Below are positions 4,868 to 11,349 of a stretch of DNA of 11,349 nucleotides, piece by piece. The stretch is from Paenibacillaceae bacterium. Lineage in GTDB: Bacteria > Bacillota > Bacilli > Paenibacillales > NBRC-103111. Below the pieces are notes generated by a model. It had not been told where the DNA came from. It was given only the letters and a program-made list of their open reading frames with translations, and ran no database searches. The position numbers were made by a program, and so were the translations under genes. Location: positions 1-11,349 of the forward strand of contig JAJFMO010000049.1 of NCBI GenBank assembly GCA_020697475.1. The letters run 5' to 3'. The first letter of the stretch is position 1, and each line of letters begins with the position of its first letter.

Positions 4868-6262
4868 TTAAGTCTCATTTGCCGGCTCATCGGCCAACTG
4901 TTCTTCGGCAAGCTCCAATAACGCTGCGGCGTTGTTCGGGGCTTCACCCATGACGACGTTGGAGAACAGCTTGCTGAGCGTTTTGCCGACCCAAGGACCG
5001 GCTGGTTTCCCAAAAAATAAAATCAATTCTTGTCCGCCGATCGCGAGATCCGCCACCTTCCTGACCGGAATCTCGTCCAGCCAATCCTGCCCGTGCTCAA
5101 GCAAAATTTCCAGCAGCGGGGCGGACAACTCGTAAGCAGGCACCTCAGTGAACGTCTCCAGTCCGGCATCGGTTTGCGCACCGCTGTCGGGTGAGGCGGC
5201 GCTCGGCAGGCCGCTCTCAACGAGCAGCGCCGCCAGCTTGAGCCAGCGCTTGAGCGGCGCATGGCCGAAGCGAACCGCCGCGAGCTTCCAGCAGCGTGCA
5301 AGCGCGGCCCGCTCCGCCGCGGCGTTCGGCGCGTCCGTCGCGGCGAACACCTGCAGCCACTCGCCAAGCCAGTGGTGGCACTCGACGAGCGACGCGATCT
5401 GCGTAATCGTCGCACGCGCGAACTTCAGCTGGCGCAGTGCATGCCGCGCTTGAGCTGCGCCGACTCGCTGCGCCAGCATGAGCAGCGCCCAGCGCGTCGG
5501 CGGCTCCGGCAGCGTGCCGAGCGCCGCCAGCGCAGGCGGCAGCTCCGCCGCGCTCCATCGCGCCAGCGGCAGCGCGAGCGGCTCCGCGAGCCGGGCAAGC
5601 AGCCCGCTCTCGGCGAGCAGCGTCAGCGCGCGCCATGGGTCGCGGCCGCCGATCATGCGCTCGCACTCGACGCGCACGCGCTCCATCGCGATGTATCGCA
5701 GCTTGTCCCGTTGCTCGAGCAGCGCCGCCCACGTGCCCGGCTCGACCTCGAGCCCGTACTCGGCGGCGAACCGCACGCAGCGCAGCATGCGCAGCGCGTC
5801 TTCGCCGAAGCGTCGGTCAGCCTCGCCGACGCAACGCAACAGGCCGCGAGCGTAATCGTCGCGGCCGTCGAACGGATCAATCAAGTTGCCTTGGGCGTCG
5901 ATCGCCATTGCATTCATCGTAAAATCTCGGCGCTGCAGATCAGTCTCCAAGTCACCGACAAACTGCACCTCTGTCGGCCTACGAAACTGCTCGTACGCCG
6001 TCTCCGTACGGAACGTTGTCACTTCGAACGTGTAGTTGGCGCGAATCACCGTTACCGTCCCGTGCTGCAGCCCGGTTGGCACTGTCCGCTCGAACAGCCG
6101 GGACACTTCATCCGGCGTAGCCGAAGTGGCGATATCGATATCGTAGCTCGACCGCCCGGCTATGATATCGCGGACATACCCGCCAACCAGATACGCCTTA
6201 TGCCCGTTCTGCTCCAGTACTTCGAGAATTCGCTTCGCTTCCTCCAGCATCGCCGCGTTCAT
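4868..6262 (-). CDS. cca: CCA tRNA nucleotidyltransferase
   Basis: Adds or repairs the 3'-terminal CCA of tRNAs using CTP and ATP without a nucleic acid template. The 464-residue protein is a class II enzyme: GGYVRD at 27-32, catalytic DID at 41-43, HGTVTV at 68-73, the nucleotide-selecting segment RRDFTMNAMA at 111-120, and FGEDALRMLRCVRFA at 152-166. The C-terminal body and tail domains are Ala/Leu/Arg-rich. It is longer than the B. subtilis enzyme (about 400 residues). The start at 6262 follows the bshA stop by 4 nt, with TTGGGG eight nt ahead; a further in-frame upstream extension overlaps bshA and is unlikely. The central part is strikingly GC-rich (about 80% in 5521-5640) against about 50-55% in neighbours, and creates long false antisense frames. 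Confidence 0.95.
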   Translation of the reverse strand: MNAAMLEEAKRILEVLEQNGHKAYLVGGYVRDIIAGRSSYDIDIATSATPDEVSRLFERTVPTGLQHGTVTVIRANYTFEVTTFRTETAYEQFRRPTEVQFVGDLETDLQRRDFTMNAMAIDAQGNLIDPFDGRDDYARGLLRCVGEADRRFGEDALRMLRCVRFAAEYGLEVEPGTWAALLEQRDKLRYIAMERVRVECERMIGGRDPWRALTLLAESGLLARLAEPLALPLARWSAAELPPALAALGTLPEPPTRWALLMLAQRVGAAQARHALRQLKFARATITQIASLVECHHWLGEWLQVFAATDAPNAAAERAALARCWKLAAVRFGHAPLKRWLKLAALLVESGLPSAASPDSGAQTDAGLETFTEVPAYELSAPLLEILLEHGQDWLDEIPVRKVADLAIGGQELILFFGKPAGPWVGKTLSKLFSNVVMGEAPNNAAALLELAEEQLADEPANET

Positions 6263-6266
6263 GGCA

Positions 6267-7445
6267 TTACCCCAAACAAATGTTTTTGTCGATCCGCAAT
6301 GACTCCGGCATCGGTCTGCCCAATACTCGGTAATACGTTTCTTCATATTGATTGGTGATCAAATCGTTGCAGAAGACAGTGCGCGCCCGCTGCACACAAG
6401 CGTTCGACATGATCGAATAGCCGACCGGATCGCTTAACAGCCGAAGAGCGAACTCCGCCATCTGGTCCGTGTCGCCGATCGGCGCCAAATAACCCGTCTC
6501 CCCGTGCGTTACCAGCTCCGGAATGCCTCCCGCGTTTGAGCCGATCGTCGGCACCCCGCAAGCCATCGCCTCCAAGGCGACGAGGCCGAAGCTTTCTTTC
6601 TCCGAAGTTAAGAGCATCACATCGGCCATCGACAGAAGCTGCGCCACATCGTCTTGCTTGCCGCAGAAGCGGACACGGTCGGATAGCCCCAGCTTCTTCA
6701 CTTGGCAGACGACTTTGGCTAAGTCCGGTCCTTCCCCGACGAACACAAGCCGCGACGGAATACGCTCGCTCACTTTGGCGAACACGTCGACCACATCGGA
6801 CACCCGCTTCACCGGCCGGAAGTTGGATATATGGATCATCACCTTCTCGTACGGTTCGGCGTATTCTTTCCGAAGGGCGCTGGCGTCGCGCGGGTAATAA
6901 ATCCTTTTATCCACAAAATTGTACGTTAAATCGATCGGCTTGGTCACCAGCAGCGTCCGCCGTGTCTCCTTGATCAGGTCGTTCGAAACGGCGGTTACCG
7001 CATCGCTCTCGTTGATCGCATAGCGAATCAAGTCGCTGATCGACTCGTCCTGCGCAACAACGGTAATGTCCGTGCCGTGCAGCGTTGTCACCACCTTCAG
7101 GTGATCCCCGACCATTTGCTTCGCAAGCAAGGCGCATACCGCATGCGGTATAGCGTAATGCACGTGCAACAGGTCAAGATTTTCCATCTGTGCCACCGAT
7201 GCCAGCTTGCTGGCCAGCGACAAATCGTACAACGGATACTTGAACACATAATAATCGCTGACTTCCACTTCGTGATAAAAAATATTTTTATCGAATTTGC
7301 CCAAGCGAAAAGGAATGCTGTGCGTAATAAAATGCACTTCATGCCCTTTCTCGGCAAGCATTTTGCCCAATTCGGTGGCGACCACGCCCGATCCGCCCAA
7401 TGTCGGATAACAGGTGATCCCAATCTTCAGATGATCCTTATTCAT
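6267..7445 (-). CDS. bshA: N-acetyl-alpha-D-glucosaminyl L-malate synthase BshA
   Basis: First step of bacillithiol synthesis: transfers GlcNAc from UDP-GlcNAc to L-malate. The 392-residue protein is a GT4-family (GT-B fold) glycosyltransferase. The N-terminal domain has CYPTLGGSGVVATELG and HVHYAIPHA, and HGTDIT lies near residue 120. The C-terminal domain has EKESFGLVALEAMACGVP followed by GGIPE, the sugar-nucleotide binding signature. It is somewhat longer than the B. subtilis enzyme, with an extra C-terminal tail. The ATG has GGGGGAGG six nt ahead. It follows bshB1 after a 122-nt gap carrying two copies of a 23-nt repeat, and is 4 nt from cca, so it is part of the long operon. Confidence 0.95.
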   Translation of the reverse strand: MNKDHLKIGITCYPTLGGSGVVATELGKMLAEKGHEVHFITHSIPFRLGKFDKNIFYHEVEVSDYYVFKYPLYDLSLASKLASVAQMENLDLLHVHYAIPHAVCALLAKQMVGDHLKVVTTLHGTDITVVAQDESISDLIRYAINESDAVTAVSNDLIKETRRTLLVTKPIDLTYNFVDKRIYYPRDASALRKEYAEPYEKVMIHISNFRPVKRVSDVVDVFAKVSERIPSRLVFVGEGPDLAKVVCQVKKLGLSDRVRFCGKQDDVAQLLSMADVMLLTSEKESFGLVALEAMACGVPTIGSNAGGIPELVTHGETGYLAPIGDTDQMAEFALRLLSDPVGYSIMSNACVQRARTVFCNDLITNQYEETYYRVLGRPMPESLRIDKNICLG

Positions 7446-7455
7446 TCGCGGCCTC

Positions 7456-7543
7456 CCCCATAACTCTACCCCACAAAGTGGAGTTTGCCTTTTGATGTAG
7501 ATTCAAATACTTTGCGGGGACCCCATAACTCTATCCCACAAAA
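7456..7543 (-). repeat. Two 23-nt direct repeats in the bshB1-bshA gap
   Basis: Plus-strand copies at 7456-7478 and 7521-7543 share CCCCATAACTCTA, then C or T, then CCCACAAA, and are 65 bp apart. In the transcript the copy nearest bshA contributes GGGG to its ribosome site. The other copy lies within an imperfect inverted repeat (7509-7545) that could form a hairpin. Function is unknown; RNA structure controlling bshA translation is one possibility. Confidence 0.6.
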
Positions 7544-7557
7544 GTGATGAGTCACTT
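7542..7557 (-). other. Small hairpin just after bshB1
   Basis: AAGTGA (7542-7547) and TCACTT (7552-7557) form a 6-bp stem with a 4-nt loop, about 10 nt past the bshB1 stop. In the transcript only a short TTTTG follows, so it is at best a weak terminator or an mRNA processing or stability element. Confidence 0.4.
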
Positions 7558-7567
7558 AAAAACTACT

Positions 7568-8278
7568 CTAAAATCGATCCACTAAATACGGCAGCTTGCT
7601 GACGAATCCTTCCGCACTCGGGATGAGCGCCTTCTGCCCAAGCAACCGATCCCGCGCCTCGACGCGCTCCAGATAGCCTTGGTTCAGCGGTGTCGCGACA
7701 AAATCTTTGCCTGCCCCGGGTGAAGCGAACTGTGTCTCGTACGCCATCAGCGCCTGAGCTTTGCGTGCCGTGAAATCGGAGATGTCGACCATCACCTGAG
7801 GTTCAAACACATCATTAATATAGTAGAAAAAGAACCGCTCCACCGTATGTGCCGGCGAATCCGGCAAATAATTGCGCAATTTGGCGTTGAATACCGCCTC
7901 TTGCACCATACGGCTGCACATGACGTGATCGGGATGGCGATCCTCCCAATACGGAGCGAATACGATGCGCGGCCGCCGTTTGCGAATTTCCAGTGTGATC
8001 AGATCGATCTGCTGCTTCGCAAGAGACAAACCCCGATCCGGCAAACGCAAGTTATCACGCCCTGTCAACCCCAATATCTCAGAAGCCTTCGCCGCTTCCT
8101 GACGGCGGCTCTCCACCGTGCCGTTGGAAGACATCTCCGCATCGGTCAAATCGCACACCACTACGCTGACCCCTGCTTCGGTATGCTTGGCGATCGTGCC
8201 GCCCATTCCGATTTCCGCATCGTCAGGGTGCGCGCCGATTACCAGCCAATCTGCCGGCTCATGTTCTGCCATGTTCAT
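7568..8278 (-). CDS. bshB1: Bacillithiol biosynthesis deacetylase BshB1
   Basis: Second step of bacillithiol synthesis: removes the acetyl group from GlcNAc-malate to give GlcN-malate. It is a zinc-dependent LmbE/PIG-L-family enzyme of 236 residues. Zinc ligands fit AHPDDAE near the N terminus (His17, Asp20) and HPDH at 115-118 (His118); Asp19 is the likely general base. The N terminus is a few residues longer than usual (typical family starts are close to the AHPDD motif). ATG at 8278 has AGGCGGG six nt ahead; a GTG at 8284 and an ATG at 8272 are also in frame. It lies between mgsA and bshA, as in B. subtilis. The final step enzyme, BshC, is not in the window. Confidence 0.93.
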   Translation of the reverse strand: MNMAEHEPADWLVIGAHPDDAEIGMGGTIAKHTEAGVSVVVCDLTDAEMSSNGTVESRRQEAAKASEILGLTGRDNLRLPDRGLSLAKQQIDLITLEIRKRRPRIVFAPYWEDRHPDHVMCSRMVQEAVFNAKLRNYLPDSPAHTVERFFFYYINDVFEPQVMVDISDFTARKAQALMAYETQFASPGAGKDFVATPLNQGYLERVEARDRLLGQKALIPSAEGFVSKLPYLVDRF

Positions 8279-8357
8279 TTTCACCCGCCTGATTTCCTGG
8301 ATGTTCGCTTCTGCCTTCTGCCAGTGCCGCCTCCAAATACCCGAAGTCCCTCGCCTA

Positions 8358-8771
8358 TCAAGACTTGTATCGATGCACGAGCTCGCGCCAAGAGAAATCG
8401 CCGCGGTCGAGCGCCTTGACCAGCAACTCCGCAGTGGCGACGTTGGTGGCGACCGGAATGCCTTGTACGTCGCACAGGCGAAGCAAGGCGATGATATCCG
8501 GCTCGTGAGGCTGCGCCATCAGCGGATCGCGCAGGAAGATCAACAGATCCAGCACGTTCTGGGCGACCAAAGCGCCGATCTGTTGGTCGCCGCCCAAGGG
8601 CCCGGACATGAAGCGATGTACGGACAATGAAGTCTGCTCCATAATACGCTGCCCCGTCGTTCCGGTCGCGTACAACTGATGGTTGCGGAACACCGGCTCA
8701 TAGGCAATGACGAAATTGACCATCTCTTCCTTCTTGCGGTCGTGGGCAATTAAAGCGATATGATAATTCAT
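8358..8771 (-). CDS. mgsA: Methylglyoxal synthase MgsA
   Basis: Converts dihydroxyacetone phosphate to methylglyoxal and phosphate, a bypass that relieves sugar-phosphate build-up. The 137-residue protein matches the B. subtilis length and shows the family's signatures: IALIAHDRKK at 6-14 (His10, Asp11), TGTTGQRI at 36-43, SGPLGGDQQIGA at 56-67 with catalytic Asp62, and FLRDPLMAQPHEPDI at 79-93 with His89. GGAG lies about 13 nt before the ATG, a little far. It is followed by the bacillithiol genes; bacillithiol takes part in methylglyoxal detoxification in Bacillus, so the neighbourhood makes physiological sense. Confidence 0.96.
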   Translation of the reverse strand: MNYHIALIAHDRKKEEMVNFVIAYEPVFRNHQLYATGTTGQRIMEQTSLSVHRFMSGPLGGDQQIGALVAQNVLDLLIFLRDPLMAQPHEPDIIALLRLCDVQGIPVATNVATAELLVKALDRGDFSWRELVHRYKS

Positions 8772-8834
8772 ATGCGACGAATCACTCCAATACGTTCATT
8801 CGTGCATTCACACACTGTTTACTCTTTGATACCT

Positions 8835-9638
8835 TTACTCCATGACATTCTCGAAACCGTAAACGATCCCCGTGTACTCTACCGCTTTCTTTACCGCCAA
8901 ATTTACACCCGGCATGTAGCAGGAGCGCTCGTATGAGTCGTTGCGGATTTTCAAGCTTTGTCCCGGCCCGCCGAAAATCACTTCCTGCTGGGCGAACACG
9001 CCCGGAAGCCTTACGCTATGTATGCGAAACCCGTTGTACATCGCACCGCGGGCGCCGTCAATCGTCTCTTTCTCCTCCGGGTTGCCTTGACGCAATTCCT
9101 CGCGCACTTCCGAGATCATCTCCGCCGTCCATACCGAAGTGCCTGATGGCGCATCCAGCTTCTGGTCGCCGTGCGTCTCGATAATCTCCACGTGGGGAAA
9201 ATATTTCGCCGCCTGAGCCGCGAACTTGGCCATCAAAATTGCGCCTACGGAGAAGTTGGGGGCGATCACGCCGCCGATTCCCTGCTCCCGGCACAGCTTG
9301 TCCAATTCGGCAACTTCCTCCTTGCTCATTCCGGTCGTTCCGACGACGGGGCGCACTTTATGGCGGATCGCCGTCTTAACGTTGTTGAATACGGAGTGAG
9401 GGGTGGTGAAGTCGACGATCACGTCCGGCTTCGCTTGCGCGAGCGCGGCGTCCAAGTCGTTAGCGAGCAGTACGCCGCAAGCCGGCTTGCCGGCCAATAC
9501 GCCGGCGTCGGCGCCGACCGGACCCATGTCGATCGCCGCGACCAACTCAAGCCCAGCGTCCTCCAACACCATCTTCACCACTTCTCTACCCATTCTTCCT
9601 CCGGCGCCGGATACGGCGACTTTAATCCGTTGACTCAT
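8835..9638 (-). CDS. dapB: 4-hydroxy-tetrahydrodipicolinate reductase DapB
   Basis: Reduces 4-hydroxy-tetrahydrodipicolinate with NAD(P)H in the lysine and diaminopimelate pathway that feeds cell wall synthesis. 267 residues. The N-terminal Rossmann nucleotide-binding loop is VSGAGGRMG at 9-17; VDFTTP at 75-80, VVGTTG at 98-103 and APNFSVGA at 126-133 follow. The substrate segment reads ETHGDQKLDAPSGT at 154-167, with catalytic His156 and Lys160. Most DapB proteins have a second His after the first (HH); here it is Gly157, confirmed from the codons (CAC GGC). The rest of the motif is intact, so the enzyme is probably active. AAGGAAGGA lies upstream of the ATG at about 10 nt. Confidence 0.95.
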   Translation of the reverse strand: MSQRIKVAVSGAGGRMGREVVKMVLEDAGLELVAAIDMGPVGADAGVLAGKPACGVLLANDLDAALAQAKPDVIVDFTTPHSVFNNVKTAIRHKVRPVVGTTGMSKEEVAELDKLCREQGIGGVIAPNFSVGAILMAKFAAQAAKYFPHVEIIETHGDQKLDAPSGTSVWTAEMISEVREELRQGNPEEKETIDGARGAMYNGFRIHSVRLPGVFAQQEVIFGGPGQSLKIRNDSYERSCYMPGVNLAVKKAVEYTGIVYGFENVME

Positions 9639-9664
9639 CCGCTATTCATCCTTCCTTGATTCGA

Positions 9665-10186
9665 CTAGTTAGAATCATGCAATGTTTCGTGCAGTTTAAC
9701 GGTATATTGTTGCAACAATTGCAGCCCTATCTCATGAAGCGGATCCAGCCACAGCAGTTCTCGAATGGCGGAAATCGCCTGAGCGTATTCTTCCAGCCCG
9801 GCGTAAGCAAGTGCCAGCATAAGGAACCCGTTGACCAGCAGCGGATCGAGCATGATTGCCGATTTCAGCAACTCCACCGCCATATACAGTTGGTCCGGCG
9901 ACTTGCCAAAGTACGTTTCGGCTTGCTTCACCAGCTCTTTGGCCCGCAAATTTTGCAGATGATACGTATACTGCGGGTTGTTCGGATCAAGTTTGGCCGC
10001 CAGCCGCGCATGTACGAACGCTTTCTCCAATCGGTTGTTGCGGGCGTACGTGATGGACAACTTATAATGATAAGCGGCGTTGTCCGGCTCGGCTGCGATC
10101 GCTTGCTCGAACCAACTGACAGCCTGTTCGAAATCGTGTTGCAAAATGGCTTCATACGCTCTTTGTACGAATTGCTCTCCATTCAA
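9665..10186 (-). CDS. TPR-repeat protein between ypjD and dapB
   Basis: 173 residues from the preferred TTG start. There is no signal peptide or membrane span. Helix pairs of TPR type occupy residues 5-70 (AYEAILQHDFEQAVSWFEQA, then YKLSITYARNNRLEKAFVHA) and about 100-160 (VELLKSAIMLDPLLVNGFLM, then ALAYAGLEEYAQAISAIREL); the stretch between is helical and Lys-rich. The likely role is protein-protein contact; the partner is unknown. It lies in the ypjD-dapB operon, a place where B. subtilis has no gene. The ATG at 10195 touches its upstream AAGGGGGG with no spacing, whereas the TTG at 10186 lies 9 nt from it, the same layout as ypjD. The start could still be 10195. Confidence 0.82.
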   Translation of the reverse strand: MNGEQFVQRAYEAILQHDFEQAVSWFEQAIAAEPDNAAYHYKLSITYARNNRLEKAFVHARLAAKLDPNNPQYTYHLQNLRAKELVKQAETYFGKSPDQLYMAVELLKSAIMLDPLLVNGFLMLALAYAGLEEYAQAISAIRELLWLDPLHEIGLQLLQQYTVKLHETLHDSN

Positions 10187-10203
10187 AACGTCCATCCCCC
10201 CTT
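10184..10203 (-). promoter_or_regulatory. G-rich ribosome site deciding a TTG start for the TPR gene
   Basis: TAAGGGGGG ends directly at an ATG (10195), too close to serve it, but is 9 nt from the in-frame TTG at 10186-10184. This supports a TTG start giving the N terminus MNGEQFVQRAYEA. Confidence 0.55.
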
Positions 10204-10257
10204 AGAACTTGAAAAAGGTGATGGTACAGCATATGAAGCTTGGGTACGTTAGGTGAG

Positions 10258-10596
10258 TTAGGATTGTATTTTCGTCCAGCGATTCGCATCGCGTGTATTG
10301 AACTTGTGAAGCACTTTATCGTGCGCCTCCGCGAGATCAATCCCGAGTGAATTGGCAAAGCAGATCGTCAGAAACAAGATGTCTCCGAGCTCCATTTCGA
10401 TCGAATTGTCCGCTTCCGTGCTTTTCTTCTTCTTCTGGCCGAACTCGTGATTGACTTCCCGGGCCAGCTCGCCGACTTCTTCGGTCATGCGGGCAAGCAT
10501 CGTAAGCGGCGGAAAATAGCCTTCTTTGAATTGCGATATGTATTCGTCCACTTCCCGTTGCATCTGCTTCATCGTCTTCCCGGCTTGTTCAGTCAA
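10258..10596 (-). CDS. ypjD: MazG-like nucleotide pyrophosphohydrolase (YpjD type)
   Basis: 112 residues, near the B. subtilis YpjD length. It belongs to the all-alpha NTP pyrophosphohydrolase (MazG) fold, which hydrolyses nucleoside triphosphates to monophosphates and pyrophosphate, thought to clean the nucleotide pool; the exact substrate is unknown. The metal-binding ExxE (Glu40, Glu43 in MTEEVGELAREVNHEFG) and ExxD (Glu69, Asp72 in EMELGDILF) motifs are intact; the C terminus HKFNTRDANRW is typical of YpjD. I chose the TTG at 10596: it gives an N terminus (MTEQAGKTMKQMQREVDEY) that resembles YpjD, and has TTAGGGGG nine nt ahead. A longer frame from 10734 runs through the promoter and is rejected. 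It is the first gene of the operon reaching birA. Confidence 0.88.
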   Translation of the reverse strand: MTEQAGKTMKQMQREVDEYISQFKEGYFPPLTMLARMTEEVGELAREVNHEFGQKKKKSTEADNSIEMELGDILFLTICFANSLGIDLAEAHDKVLHKFNTRDANRWTKIQS

Positions 10597-10630
10597 TCTA
10601 CAAATCCCCCTAACCCCAAGTTCTAGTAAC

Positions 10631-10659
10631 ATGTTATCGCAAATGACGGGGGATGACAA
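10631..10659 (-). promoter_or_regulatory. Sigma-A type promoter of the ypjD-to-birA operon
   Basis: On the minus strand TTGTCA (-35, 10659-10654; 5 of 6 to consensus) and TAACAT (-10, 10636-10631; 4 of 6) are separated by exactly 17 nt. The predicted start is near 10624, about 28 nt before the ypjD TTG start. Confidence 0.65.
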
Positions 10660-10682
10660 ATTGTTTTTCGTTTTTGGAAAAA

Positions 10683-10700
10683 GTGACATAATAATGTAAC
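10683..10700. promoter_or_regulatory. Imperfect palindrome in the divergent ypjD/yitT-family control region
   Basis: GTGACATAATAATGTAAC is a near-perfect dyad (arms GTGACAT and ATGTAAC). It overlaps CATAAT (10687-10692), a possible -10 for the plus-strand YitT-family gene with no good -35. It could be an operator or chance AT-rich symmetry; no known regulator motif matches it well. Confidence 0.35.
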
Positions 10701-10768
10701 ACGGCAATTCCAGTGGTATGTACAGAAACCCCACATAGTGAAGAATTGCTTAAAGGAGGAATCAGACG

Positions 10769-11349
10769 ATGATGGCGACGGCCTTGATCCGTGCCCGCGA
10801 ATCGCTGCCTATTGTGATCGGCACGGCCATCTATGCGTTCGGTCTCCATTACTTCGTCATTCCCAATCAATTAATGGAAGGCGGGCTTATGGGCATCGCC
10901 CTGCTGCTGAATTACAGCTTAGACCTCCCTCCGTCGGTAACGACACTCGTCATGAACGTTCCGCTTTATTGGATCGCCTGGAGGATGCTCGACAGGCAGT
11001 CGATGGTGTATACGGCGGTCGGCACCTTATCTTTATCTTTCTTTCTGTGGGTCATGGAAATGGCGATCGATATGCATTGGATCAAGCCGCTGGAGATGGA
11101 TCGCGACTTTTTGCTCGCCGCCTTGTGTGCGGGGGTGACGCTTGGAGCAGGACTGGGGCTTGTATTTCGCAGCGGGGGGACGACCGGCGGTTCTGACATT
11201 ATTGCCCGGCTTGGATATAAGCTGAAGGGGTGGAGTATGGGGCGGTTCGTGTTCGCCTTCGATGCGGTGGTTATCGCCAGCTCGTTGTTGTATATCCCAC
11301 CGGTCAAAGTGTTGTACACGTTGGTCGCCGTCTACATCACTTCACGGAT
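10769..11349 (+). CDS. YitT-family membrane protein (YpjC-like), 3' end outside window
   Basis: Open from ATG at 10769 to the window end (193 codons, no stop). A strong AAAGGAGGA lies 8 nt before the ATG; a second ATG follows directly. The translation is hydrophobic with several membrane spans: roughly residues 13-32 (VIGTAIYAFGLHYFVIPNQL), 40-50, 57-70 (LVMNVPLYWIAWRM), 80-97, 115-132 and 160-178. The GLHYFVIPNQLMEGGLMGIA block near the N terminus and the GLVFRSGGTTGGSDIIA block are hallmarks of the YitT/YpjC family. Members often carry a C-terminal cytosolic DUF2179 domain, which would lie beyond the edge. Function of the family is unknown; a transport role is assumed from topology. In B. 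subtilis ypjC also neighbours ypjD. Confidence 0.85.
   Translation, partial: MMATALIRARESLPIVIGTAIYAFGLHYFVIPNQLMEGGLMGIALLLNYSLDLPPSVTTLVMNVPLYWIAWRMLDRQSMVYTAVGTLSLSFFLWVMEMAIDMHWIKPLEMDRDFLLAALCAGVTLGAGLGLVFRSGGTTGGSDIIARLGYKLKGWSMGRFVFAFDAVVIASSLLYIPPVKVLYTLVAVYITSR

Noticed and set aside
4837..5013. N-terminal extension of birA to an ATG at 5013
   Set aside because: It lies inside cca in another frame and bears no resemblance to BirA; starts at 4836 (or 4878) fit the family.
5261..6358. 365-codon plus-strand open frame opposite cca
   Set aside because: It is antisense to a clear cca gene, is Arg/Gln/His-rich, resembles no family, and arises from high G+C.
10597..10734. N-terminal extension of ypjD to an ATG at 10734
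   Set aside because: The extension crosses a good -35/-10 pair with 17-nt spacing and does not resemble YpjD; the TTG at 10596 has a ribosome site and a family-like N terminus.

Overview
The window reads as chromosome of a Gram-positive Bacillota bacterium, most likely a Paenibacillaceae member (Paenibacillus/Cohnella-like). The basis is gene order and gene content: the minus-strand order ypjD - (TPR) - dapB - mgsA - bshB1 - bshA - cca - birA - panB - panC - panD - (TPR) - dinG matches the Bacillus subtilis ypjD-to-dinG region apart from two inserted TPR genes. A YitT-family (YpjC-like) gene lies divergently at the right edge. Bacillithiol genes, GGAGG-type ribosome sites and moderately high G+C agree with this. 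There are no phage, plasmid, transposase, tRNA or rRNA genes.

Layout, left to right. 1-74: the first 24 codons of dinG (minus). 75-600: a gene-free stretch with a roughly 190 bp, centrally symmetric inverted array of four 28-29 bp units. 601-634: intrinsic terminator of the pan operon. 672-3599: panB-panC-panD followed by a TPR gene, all minus strand and tightly packed. 3600-3830: panBCD promoter and structured leader. 3868-10596: the long minus-strand operon ypjD, TPR, dapB, mgsA, bshB1, bshA, cca, birA. 10597-10768: divergent control region. 10769-11349: YitT-family membrane protein (plus), cut by the window end.

How the genes fit together. panB, panC and panD make pantoate, beta-alanine and pantothenate, the CoA precursors. 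birA is a biotin-protein ligase with a DNA-binding domain. cca matures tRNA 3' ends. bshA and bshB1 carry out the first two steps of bacillithiol synthesis and sit beside mgsA, whose toxic product methylglyoxal is handled in part by bacillithiol. dapB supplies lysine and diaminopimelate. ypjD is a MazG-like nucleotide pyrophosphohydrolase.

The most interesting part is the panBCD leader. It has an extended -10 promoter, a 5' hairpin, a second hairpin with two bulged adenosines that resembles the 'pan' RNA motif known upstream of pantothenate genes, and an intrinsic terminator just before the panB ribosome site. A 7-nt stretch of the pan-like hairpin can pair perfectly with the terminator's 5' arm, which suggests transcription attenuation. 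Second is the symmetric repeat array next to dinG. No wholly new multi-gene system is evident; this is mainly a conserved housekeeping locus.
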